A stretch of DNA of 64,000 bases, taken from assembly GCA_963681505.1 (NCBI GenBank), contig OY811976.1:2271850-2335849 (forward strand), given 5' to 3'. Below the pieces are notes generated by a model, which was not told the origin of the DNA, ran no database searches, and saw nothing but the letters and a program-made list of their open reading frames with translations. Both the position numbers and the translations under genes were made by a program. Within the stretch, counting starts at the first letter, position 1, and the number at the start of each line of letters is the position of its first letter. Of the stretch, positions 25,177 to 35,268 are shown in pieces. This DNA is from Eunapius fragilis (Eukaryota > Porifera > Demospongiae > Spongillida > Spongillidae).

Positions 25177-25683
25177 TTCCTTAATTTTTTTAACACCCAA
25201 ATCACTGTTGCATCGCAGGTTTCCCCCCTTTCATTCAACCGATTTTATTCCATCCAGACGTATTGTGAAATTTTCTAGGTACCTTTGCTTAATTAGAATT
25301 GGTAAGACCGTATATTATAGGCTTTTAGGCGTTTTTGTATCAAAGCGAGTCTTCCAGCAAATTCTAAAGCTATTGGTGCAATTTTCATTGTGTTCCTGTC
25401 CCGAGTTATGAGTTCTCAAGAAGAAGAAGCAGAAGCAGACGACCCGCCCATTATTTTTGGAAGGGGAACGAGGACGGCAGCATTTTTCGTTCTCGACAAC
25501 CACGCGGTTCTACGACGTGAAACAAAAACGAAACTACTCAGTTTTGACTTCTAGATCGATTGCCGCAACAAGTTAGACGATCCGATCGTCGGGAGCGAAG
25601 CTACGGTAGGGTCGCGTGATTTTAATTAAATTCATATAGTCGGGGTCAAAACCTATATGGAAGTCTCTAGCGAGACTTCCGAT
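25177..25683 (-). repeat. interspersed repeat family B (copy 3)
   Basis: Closely matches 9430-9956, including the junction with the foldback element. It ends with acttccgat. Confidence 0.85.
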
Positions 25684-26149
25684 TATCCTCAGTCATATTA
25701 AGGAGTAACTTGACTGCTTCTTCATATCCTTCACTGTTGCTAATAATTTGACGTTTGCATCGTTCAGGGTGCCGGCTTAGCAAATGATGGTTCAGGTTAC
25801 ATTATTGTTTAACACCAACCAATCACTTAATTATGTTGGAAGAAGCAGTTTGCAATGCACATGCATTAATGTCATTCTTTTCAAAAAAAAAAGTATATAT
25901 ACGAGAATTTTTCAATTTTAATTCTAAAGCAGGCCAGGATACACTAACATGAATACATTGTCTTCAAACTCCAGAATGGAACATTTAAATAAATTGAGCA
26001 GTAACTTTTATAACTACTAATTAATCACTGGCATGTTTTTTGGTTCAATAGCATAATTTTTCCATGCTCAGCTCTGAAGTTATACCAGTTCTACCAATTC
26101 AAAGATATTGTGCGACTTTCCAATCACCCTGTATATACTTCGCATCATG
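25684..26149. other. no gene recognised
   Basis: AT-rich unique sequence. Confidence 0.5.
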
Positions 26150-26515
26150 ATATTTTTTCCCAATTGTCCTTTTAAGGTTTGCATGTAAATTGTTAATGAG
26201 TCTATGTGGCTTCTTGCAATTACCAAAAACAAAGCAACCCCAACTAACATAAAACTCATTCCTTATGGTACCAGCTTTGATATTGCCAAACGTTCTATAG
26301 AACGCAATAGCTCCGGGTACTGAAAACAATATGTGTTTATTGTAAACTGGCTACAAATTTGCAATCTCAAACATTGTATTGCATGTGATAACCGTACATA
26401 AGGTGTACTAATACTATACATCAGCTATGCATAATATCATGCACAAGTATTGTATCAGTTCTGTCCACTACATTGTATCTAACCTACATACAAATGTACA
26501 ACTGAATAAATCAGT
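26150..26515 (-). other. 3' flank of receptor copy B, shared with copy F
   Basis: Closely related to about 44880-45292 in the same position relative to the tail exon. Shared landmarks include ttgtccttttaaggttt, caatagctccgggta and tcagttctgtccactacat. It is probably 3' untranslated and downstream DNA that was duplicated with the gene. Confidence 0.55.
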
Positions 26516-27637
26516 TTACAATAAATCGTCTACCCTAGCACCATAAATAGGATTGTCCACTGTGATGGGATCATTATGACATTTCCCCACAAAATCATAT
26601 GCGGAGTTTGGTATTGTGGTAGGATCTGTGAGAAAAAGGCAAACATTATTACATTCTCTTGCCTCACACATCATTATTCCACTGCATATGTAATCAGTCT
26701 GCCTCCATATACATGATGGAGCTACTGAAGTCACTACAGAGGTCACTGTTACATAACATCACTTTACCTGATTTTCCTGAGCTCACTTTCCACTTCTTCA
26801 CTCTGGTAATGCACAGTGCCACAATCATGACACAAACAACCACCACCATAGCTCCTCCCCCTGCTGCTCCAATGCCAACTCCAATGGCTGTAGCAGAAGA
26901 AAGATTTTATTATTGCACAGTATGCAGTAGAATTTTTAGGTGACAACGCATTTAATTTTTTGGAGCACAGGCATAACACACAGTGGTACAGACTGCATTA
27001 GTATTGTGTGTGAGAACATTGGGAGTCAACATGAAAGATTGAAACCAGGTTGTACTAACAGTTTTGCACTCTAAAAACCATCATAGTGGGATTGTGTGGA
27101 TCATTTTATTTTGTGAGGTCTGCAGAAAACGGTAACATTGGAAGAGTATAAGGTTCAAATTTTTATAAGACCTTTTTTTGTTCACTTTCTGATTTCATTT
27201 TTGCAATACAGGATTAACAACGTTAGTGTATTCTTTTAAATTGAAAGCTACATTAACAAGTAAATAAAAACATTCTCTACGAGAAAGTTGGTGGGATATA
27301 GGATTTGATTATGACATTGGTGGTGTAAAAAGCAAGGAAACAAGGTCTTATCAGAAGGGAAAATGTCATAGTCCTATATTTAGCACATTTCTAGGGCATG
27401 TGTTGTTTGTGTGCTAAATGTATGCCCCACTCCAGAACAGTTCACTGTAAGCTTAGAATTATTCTTCACAAAGGTAGTGTAATTTGATGATGGGAAAACG
27501 GTGACAGCGATACCTTTGCGTCAATGGAAAAGATATCATAGGTCAGTAACACTAATTCGTTGGGATATACAATTTCACTTACAATTCAACTTGACGCACC
27601 AAATGGAGAGCAGTATGTATGAGGCGCACAATTTCAT
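26516..27637 (-). pseudogene. Ig/FN3 receptor copy B, Ig exon cut by a foldback MITE
   Basis: Minus-strand exons are a signal-peptide exon (27637-27583, 18 codons plus one base, ending VKLN), a partial Ig exon (27513 to about 27422, through LTVNCSGVG), a transmembrane exon (26887-26768) and a tail exon (26625-26516, stop TAA). The transmembrane exon encodes a glycine-rich helix (IGVGIGAAGGG) followed by valine-rich sequence and RVKKWK. The tail has NSAYDFV and DNPIYGAR. The foldback element at 27256-27421 replaces the rest of the Ig exon. No FN3 exon is seen. All surviving exon ends are phase 1. The membrane and tail exons are undamaged, so splicing around the insertion is conceivable, but the gene as seen lacks its ectodomain. 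Confidence 0.7.
27256..27421. mobile_element. foldback MITE, truncated, inside receptor copy B
   Basis: The left arm and loop match the 40820-41105 element, but with the loop in the opposite orientation. The right arm stops after gtgctaaatgta, where Ig exon sequence resumes. Confidence 0.88.
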
Positions 27638-28540
27638 TTCACACTGAATAACCTAAGAGCCCTTGCAAGCAGTCCATTGATTAATGATGGCACGGTGATA
27701 GAAAATGTTTAATATTTATCATGCACAATAAAAAAATTTAATCCTGTGGTTGCATAACAAGGTTGATACAAGATCAAACCAAAAGGATGATGCTGTACAG
27801 ATATAAAATACAAAATGAATGACTGCCAGACAACGCCGAATATATATATACAGCAAATCAAACTTGAAAAAGCTATATGACCACTATGTTTTTATTTACT
27901 TTGAATTTTAATAACGCACCATTAAATAATCCATTACGTAATCTAATAGTGTTATGTACTTCATTTTTATACTGGAAAAATTTATTATAAATATTACCAC
28001 ATAACAGCTTCAACCTTAATAACTTTAAAGCAATGATGGTCTTAAATGTTAATAACTCACTATTGAACTAGGAACTTGAGATCAGTACTGTTCCACCGCA
28101 TAACAGATCGTGTGCTACTTATTATTATATCAATTATCGTAAGAATAACTTTACTAATAGAGAGCTTTGAATATTTTGATTTAATAGGGTTTGATACAGT
28201 TACTTAACCGCTAGCAATAAAATTGGTATTTGGCTAACTACTGCAACATATGTTAAAGAAATAAAGCAGTAAATTAATTTCAATCCTGAGTTATAGGGAT
28301 TTTAAAGCGTTGCGTTCTTTCGCAAACTCCCTGTATTGTATTATAAAAATTATATAAAGCTATAAAAATGATTCACTTTGAATCGCTAAATACGTCGACG
28401 ATTGTTTTGATCATATGCACAGATGCACGAGAAAGAATTTTGGAATCCGTTCCCATGCACTGTCACGAATGACGTACCTATCTAGTTCAGCCATATAAGT
28501 TTGGGCGGGTAGGGTTCCGTTGCTTCGGTCGACCCCCTCC
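27638..28540. other. no gene recognised upstream of copy B
   Basis: AT-rich sequence where a promoter for copy B would lie. No element can be named. Confidence 0.45.
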
Positions 28541-28614
28541 CCTATCAATGGCATAGGAATTGGGGGGGGGGGGGGGGGGGGGCACTTTTTCCGGAGGGGG
28601 AGCCATCCCTCCCC

Positions 28615-28646
<32 letters not shown>

Positions 28647-28650
28647 TTAG
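28500..28650. repeat. poly-G and poly-C runs flanking a possible transposon end
   Basis: A G run (about 28561-28582) and a C run (about 28609-28630) are separated by about 26 bases and can form a hairpin. A short (CA)n run follows the C tract. Confidence 0.6.
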
Positions 28651-30849
28651 AAGGCTAGCTGTATATATGTATACAGATACATTAGCTGCCTGGTACAGCA
28701 CGTTTACGCACTAATAGACTTGAACTAATGAACACTCTTACCTGACCATATATGTATATATCACAGCGTGGTGTCGATTGCATCGTGAAATGATAATACA
28801 TTTCTATCCATATATCCAATTTAGCAACGCGTGCGCAATTGCTATATAATGTCTGTGAAGCAGTTGGGCCAAATAATTATATCATCTGAAATAGCATCAA
28901 CGAAATTTAGGGACCTGGATCGACACTTGTACCACTTACACTTACTTTTGATACAAGTGCTTTCGCAAAGCCATCGGATGACTCATACTACGTCATCAGA
29001 TTCCGATGATTCACTGTTGTTGTCAATGAGTCAGAGTGTCGTTGAAAAACATGCACAAGACGATGCTAATAAGTGCGAAGCCTTATGCTCTAACCCTCAT
29101 TCCGGTAATTCATGTATACCTTTTCGTCGCAGCCCGTTCATTACACAAACAAAGAACACTCCGAAGCTAAAAATAGCACGCTAAATAAAACCTGCTTATA
29201 AAAAGGGATGTAATCAGCAAATGTCAACATCTCCCGATGATGGCCACAAAAATGAAATAGCATTTAGAGGTAAAGAATTGCATATGGAAAGAGACATGTT
29301 CAGTGAAAAATTGAATACTAAACTGGCTAATATGATGAAATAGGTCCTTTTTAATTTGTAGATAAACCATGAAGAGAAGATGAACCAAGTGTCTAACATT
29401 TTCCCCCTGCGTTTAGTATAATCAAGCTGAATACATTTTCACATTGTTCTGAGCTGGAATGAGTACATTCTGATAATATGGGTAGGTCTGATAATAGTTT
29501 TAACCCCTTCATCACCATCCTTTCCATCTATTAAAATGGGAGCTCCATAGATCAAATCATGCGGTCATAAAGGCATGGGGACTAGTGAGGCTGTTCACGT
29601 GGCCTCTGTCAGGAGTAAACACTCCTTAATACAAGCAGCTGCACCTGAATGTATGTGAAGCCTTCAACACTAGGTGTGTGAGTCTGTAGTAGCATGTTGG
29701 AACATCTGTAGCACATTTGGATATTACATGAACCAGTGATGCCACTAAGATAGGTGTATGTTTTAATTGTTTTGATTGACTAGAGCACATTGCATTTTAA
29801 GATCATCTCCACCACATGCAAATGACTGTGTGAGGAATCCTCCAACCCAAACACCCACTCAACCATTGGTGTCTTATTGCATTTAATTATCAAACTTGCT
29901 TGCTGGGCAGTTTCCTCCTTGTCCTGAAATACACTACAATCTCAGGTGTTCTATACTGAACATATAGTTCCAGTCATGGTATCTATATATCTTGAACTGA
30001 ACTAGACGGACCTTTCCAGTATGCTGCAGGGTGGGACCGTGGCAACAACCTTCTTAGAAAGGAACTGAAAGAGCCCACGTTTGTCAAAAATGGCCCAGCC
30101 AATAGATTTCACTTCACCCCAACGATACATTACATGTATGCATGCTTAATTATATTCGGTCCTTTGACGGAGGGCACGGCCCCCTAAATATGCCACTGCA
30201 TAGTACCACACGATTGAGAGATTCTTTTATCTGCATTGGTGGACGAGGGGAGGGGGCTGCATCCCCCCTTTTGGTCTCACGCGGAGTTAGGAATTAACGA
30301 AAGATCTACGTACGCAAATGTCGTGAAGGGCAGCGGAAAGTGCATTTCTCATGTGCATGCATACACCCTCCCCCCTTTGGTGTCTCCGTCCCTCCATGTA
30401 CCCCCCCCCCCCCCCACCCCACCTGTGTAAAAGGGCACAGCTTGCTTGAGATAATGCAGAAAAGTATGACTCCCGTCCCTTCTAACACCAAACATATGAT
30501 AATATTGCTACATGACCTGACCAATAAGTGTTTAGAAAAATGATAAATGATTGTTTGCATATCTCCTTGCCCTTCCTACCCATGATGACCCTCAACACAT
30601 GAGCAGTGTTGATGCCTATTCTATGTACCCAGCTTGCCAATACAAGGCAATGCATACACATTGTAGTTGGGCGCATAGCCCGCGACCTTCGCGTTTAGGC
30701 GGGCTGCGCTCATGCAACTATAAACATTGTGACATTATAGTAACCAAGTTCACTTGTGCTCAAGCTGGTTATGTCCAGCATCTTGGCTTCAACAGTAGTG
30801 CAGGTAGATCTAATAGCAAATTTAAATACATTTTCATTCAAATCGGTCT
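28651..30849. other. no supported gene
   Basis: A 117-codon plus-strand frame (28831-29184) is serine-rich in the middle and ends just before an aataaa. A 42-codon ATG frame follows from about 29221. Neither has a recognisable domain or splice context. A C-rich tract lies at 30399-30422. The ggcacggccccctaaatatg segment near 30174 looks like a transposon end. Confidence 0.35.
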
Positions 30850-31330
30850 GTATTAGAATTGAGAGGGAAAACATATGGCCAGGAAATTCTACAATTCTCA
30901 AACCTGCTACTTCGATTTGATGCCAGTGTAACTTAATGACCATACTCAGAGGGAAGAGGGACATGGAGACATTTTCTCTGGTGTGTCCACTGATCTCACA
31001 ACCATCATGCAGTATGTTACACCTGTGGCTGTGTCTGTTAGATACACCAAACACCCTCTGGCCAGGGACCCAGGGTTGAAGAGAAACATCAGTCCAGTGG
31101 CGAGATGAGGTGTTGACACAGACACCAACAGCATCAAATGTACCTACCAAGAAAGTATATGTGTACATGATCAAATATACAAACAGGTCCTTGTTGAATA
31201 TAGGCTCAGTTTCTTGTGTTTCCATAGGCATTGTATGCAGTGATGGTGAGGTTGAAGTGTTTGTTGGGAGGTATGGAAATAGTGATGGTTGAGGTGTCTC
31301 CATATAATGGTGGGAGTGGCTTTACAGGTG
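30850..31330 (-). pseudogene. Ig/FN3 receptor copy C, fragment of FN3 and membrane-proximal exons
   Basis: Two minus-strand segments match exons 4 and 5 of copy D. The first (about 31325-31205) encodes the end of an FN3 domain (KPLPP, IPPNKHFNLTITAYNAYG). It then meets a TGA and has lost the donor present in D. The second begins after a conserved AG acceptor at 31143 with GTFDAVGV-VNTSS. An extra base near 31100 shifts the frame relative to D. The block LARGCLVYLTDTATGVTYCM is readable only in the shifted frame. Similarity fades near 30900. No Ig, membrane or tail exon lies nearby. This is a dead fragment. Confidence 0.75.
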
Positions 31331-31754
31331 AATTATCATAACTATTATTATTTAAAATGGACTTTCATTTAATTGTAACCATGACGAGACTTACGAGCTA
31401 AGGCATGTCGTTCAGAGGTGTGATAAGCATCTGACAATGGTGCAATTAAATGTGCGCGTATAAATGAGCATGTTTATAAAATGCGCAGATAGCCACCCAT
31501 CTGTGTTCGTTTTGTTTTTAGCGATTTTGTATTAATTCCTGTAACACCGGATATATGCTCGTTTGGTTAACCTAATTAACGACGACCAATTTTAGCTAGC
31601 CCATAATAGACGGAACATGCCATGCATTGGCTTTCGCGGCATATCGATTTCACAAGTCTCGGCTCATTATGCGTGAGATCATGTTCCTTCCTTAAAAGTA
31701 CTCGTAGGTCTGTGTGCTCATTTAAATGTTATGCTAACTCATTTAGGTAGAAAG

Positions 31755-31815
31755 ATGCAAGTTATCGGTTGTTTGCAGATTCTCTTGTTCTATACGATGC
31801 CTTGCTATTATTGTG
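31755..31815 (+). CDS. candidate signal-peptide exon for receptor copy D
   Basis: ATG at 31755 opens 20 codons encoding a hydrophobic leader (MQVIGCLQILLFY...). It ends in phase 1 at a G|GTAAGC donor (31815/31816). The Ig exon of copy D at 35269 needs exactly a phase 1 partner, and copies A, B and F have leader exons of the same size, phase and character. The intron would be 3.45 kb, much longer than in the minus-strand copies, so the link is plausible but unproven. Confidence 0.4.
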
Positions 31816-32821
31816 GTAAGCGAGGGAGGGAAGGAATATTATCCTTTCAGTAATCAATAAAACGCTCCACTTCTATAGTCGAAACAAAATGTTTCAATGC
31901 ATGCATAACAAACAACATCCACTGATCCTAAACAGTATGATTCGTTCATTATGTTGCTATACATGTAGTACGCGCTATAAAGTGCGCATTGGGTTCGTCA
32001 AAAATTTGATACCAAAATGTGCGTACCACATCATGCTATTATAGAAGTCCGCGCTTTATATAGTCGCTGTATAGAGCACATAAATTCGGATAATGAGTTG
32101 ACTATATCACCTTGCTTGCCTCAAGCAGTTAACAACCGGATGTAACTAGCTTATAGAATACACTTGGTTAGGCTAAACGTCACTTCTATATGTCCTGACT
32201 CATCATGTTGTAACCCCCATGTGTGGGCTGCTACTATACATCGATCAATACAATTCGCTGTAAGTTGCTATCATTAGAGTGCGAGTAAGCATCATAGCTA
32301 GGAGACTGTTTCCTAGCTGGGATAGTCATTGCGCTTTTATAACTAACCACTTGTAACATGCACAAAATAGTCACTCTTATAACGGTATTGGAGCTTTTAA
32401 TGGTCAAGTAGTACCCTTCCTTCCAGATTTTCTTAGTATGATATGGACATGTAAACGAAACGCGCAAAAAGTAGTGTAGTGTTTCGTTTACATGTCTACG
32501 TTATGCTAAGAAAATAGACAACTGTGGGGGAGGGGGGGGGGGGGGGGGAAAGCCACTTAACCACTTTTGGCATTGCATAAGTATCATCTGTTGTATTTCT
32601 TATTTCATTGCTGTCAAGCTACGTCACGCTACGAAAGTATAGAATACGATGATGTCATGCATAATTCTGGGTGATAGAGGGGATAACCTTAAACACATCT
32701 CATCATTTTTGGCAAGCTAAGGCTGTATCTATCAAGGTAATTGTTGTACATGTATCATAATATCTGTATAGAGGTTTGTCCCAATGTGCGTACAAATCTT
32801 TAACTTCGCACTTCAAATATG

Positions 32822-33030
32822 CATGGTGCTCATCTGGATGTCACTTACAATGTTTTAGGTCACCAGCGGGCATTTTTTTATGGATGCGTTCCACCAATGC
32901 TTTCTCCTATTAAAATATGCAGTTACCATCAGTATACCTATCGTCATAATGGACACCAAAAGCAGAAATTGTATGACCAACGTGTGCGGGCCTGCTATTC
33001 CACTAGTTTTTTCTACTTCAGGGAAGTGTG
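32822..33030 (+). pseudogene. non-LTR retrotransposon nuclease-region remnant
   Basis: The pieces A-H-LDVTYNVLGHQRAFF, YRHNGHQKQKLYDQRVRA and, after a shift, PLVFSTSGKCA line up with the conserved block after the zinc knuckle in the retroelement family of fragment 1 (20520). That block has the pattern ARLDV, RAFFDVRVF, YRRHE-KK-YDQRVR, FTPLVFS. It is strongly decayed. Confidence 0.5.
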
Positions 33031-33084
33031 CCATTTTAACATATACAAGATAGACTTGCCGCTAATTTACTTATTATCTTAGAG

Positions 33085-33342
33085 CTATATTATTCCTGCC
33101 TCGAATAGGTTAGCTGTAAAATTGTTATTCCTCAAATCGTTGTGATGAACAGAAGATAAAACCACCTGTCCGGCGTTGAGCTTAGTAGTGCAAGCAGTAT
33201 TTACAGCACTGGCTTTGACACTTTTACTGTATAAAGCAGCGACCGCTACTGCTACAGCGGCCAGCGGAAGTATCATAATAAATAGAAATCCGCGCGCGCA
33301 GGCGAACGGTATACGTGAGCGAGAGCCGCAATTAATAACCAT
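33085..33342 (-). CDS. hypothetical 85-residue protein with one hydrophobic segment
   Basis: An ATG frame with a hydrophobic stretch (FLFIMILPLAAVAVAVAALY) after about 18 residues, followed by a polar C-terminus. No family is recognised and there is no evidence of expression. It could be a small secreted or membrane protein, or chance. Confidence 0.2.
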   Translation of the reverse strand: MVINCGSRSRIPFACARGFLFIMILPLAAVAVAVAALYSKSVKASAVNTACTTKLNAGQVVLSSVHHNDLRNNNFTANLFEAGII

Positions 33343-33831
33343 TTAAAAATTAATGAAGAATACAGCTAGCTTTTCCAAAAGTTTAGTATGTGTTAGGTGT
33401 ATGTATAATTTAAAATAAACATTTCATAGATAATTCAATGAAAGTAATTAGCTCAATAGGAAAGGAAGAAGTAATATTAGGAAGGGCTGAGCCGACCCCT
33501 CCCCCCCCCTCCGACCCCCATCCCCCATGTCATTATTAGGGGGCTCCACCCCGCCACCACTGACGGTAAAATTGAGACAAAGAAGTATCAAGTATGCAGG
33601 TGAAAGTATGCAAATGGGGGAGGCTGTTCCAAACAAAGCTCACGCCATAAGCCAGAACCACTCCACTACTAGAAATCACGTTTATGTATGAGCAGTTTTC
33701 GGCAGCCATTTTCAACAAGGAATTCTTCATATTTCGCAAGCGGTGAGATTGAATGAAATAATAAATGAACCTCAATGTATGCGTATGGTGACCCAAAAAA
33801 GACTATCTGCTTTCTGATGGTGTAGGAACAG

Positions 33832-33916
33832 CTCCCCCTCCTCCTCCTCCTCCTCTTCCTCCTCCTCCTCCTCCCCCTCCCCCTCCTCCTCCCCTCCTCC
33901 TCCTCCTCCTCCTCCT
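33832..33916. repeat. (CTC)n microsatellite
   Basis: About 85 bp of ctc repeats with ctt and ccc interruptions. The arginine- or glutamate-rich frames across it are artefacts. Confidence 0.93.
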
Positions 33917-34845
33917 CAAACAAGGTTAAAGCTAGTGAGCACTCTATAGAAAGAGAATCCCATCTGTAAGCAGCAGCTACATGGCTGATCCAAAAAAGAA
34001 GACCTATGAGCGCAACAGGCACCTCTCAGACTCAGTGAGTCCAAAATATGATTGTTAACGATTATATTTATTTATTTAATTTACAGGCCAAATATCTACC
34101 CATGCAGTTTGCCTTGTTTTTAGTAGTACGAGAGACGCAAAGTGTACTCCAACGATAACACACTAGTACTGATGTAGGGGTCTTAGAACGACCAACAAAA
34201 CTACCACCAAAAGGTATGTTATTGCACGATCAGTGGTATTGGACATCGCAGTTAGGATTACCAAATATGTGCACCAGTAAGGTTCATTATATTTGTATGG
34301 CTTCATTATGTAGCACTGAATTCATATCTTGTTAACACCAGGTGTGCATGCTGGTGTGAATTCATTACTCTGTTATAGTTATGTAGAAATGTTTTTAAAT
34401 GACAGCAATCATTTCCTATAGCTACTCCCTGCAAGAACCCAGGAGTTTAATGGTTGTCTTGAAAAAGCTCAGCTGGCTGTATTGTATTGGACACTCCACT
34501 AGCTTCATCAAGTTCCCTTCATGTTGGAACGTCCATGTCACTACAAGGCTACTCGCTCCTCCACATCAGGGCTTCCATCTCCACTAGAAGACTCTCCCTC
34601 CTCCACATGGGTCTCCAGCAGATGCATCCCCATCCATTTCCACCAGTGGATGCCCCTTGCTTCTCCACATCAAGGCACCCCCTTCTGTTGCACTTCCATG
34701 TTGTGACACCACACTTCACCTCCTCCACACACAGTGAACTGCATAGCAGATGTATTGCAGGGGGAGGGTGTGAGAATGATAATAATGGTCTTAATGATCT
34801 AGTTATTATGTTATCACGAAGAAAATACTCAGGATTGGAAGGCTA

Positions 34846-34996
34846 TAATGGTGTAAAAAGGAACAATAAGGGAAACAATAACAACAATAAGGGAAAATGT
34901 AATAGTCCTATATTTAGCACAAAGCTGAACATCATAATGTCCTACAATCGTGCTATAAATATATATGTCACCAACTTTGTCAAAGAGCATGTTTAA
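34846..34996. mobile_element. foldback MITE, strongly degraded
   Basis: Retains ggtgtaaaaagga, gggaaaatgtaatagtcctatatttagcac and parts of the other arm (tcaccaactttg, gagcatgttt). It lies about 270 bp before the Ig exon of copy D. Confidence 0.65.
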
Positions 34997-35268
34997 TATT
35001 TACTGACCCACACAGCTGCAGGGAAAAGTGTCAATCCAGCAAACCAATATCGTTCATTGTATTTTTGTTGTTGCCAGAAATGGCTTTGAGTAGTAAACTA
35101 GCTTTTAGCTATGCTTGTCGCACATATTTATGTGCTGCGCACGCATTTATAAAAAAGGCAGCAATAAAATGAGGCGAAATTTACTACACCAGTGAATAAA
35201 TAGTTAGGGGAAGGAAAGGGGAAGAGGTGGTTGTGTACAATCCACCTCATCCAGTACTTCTCCCTCAG

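Larger units (their letters stand above)
31816..34845. other. long intron or intergenic stretch with decayed elements
   Basis: If the leader exon at 31755 is real, this is intron 1 of copy D. Contents are a G run at about 32527-32548, a retroelement remnant (32822-33030), a short open frame with a hydrophobic segment (33085-33342, minus) and a CTC microsatellite. A transposon-end-like C-rich patch lies at 33490-33565. No further Ig or FN3 exon was found. Confidence 0.4.

Noticed and set aside
28831..29184. 117-codon open frame with an aataaa close to its stop
   Set aside because: Composition is plausible for a disordered protein, but there is no family, promoter or splice evidence.
33669..34022. 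Arginine/glutamate-rich frame on the minus strand
   Set aside because: Produced by the CTC microsatellite.
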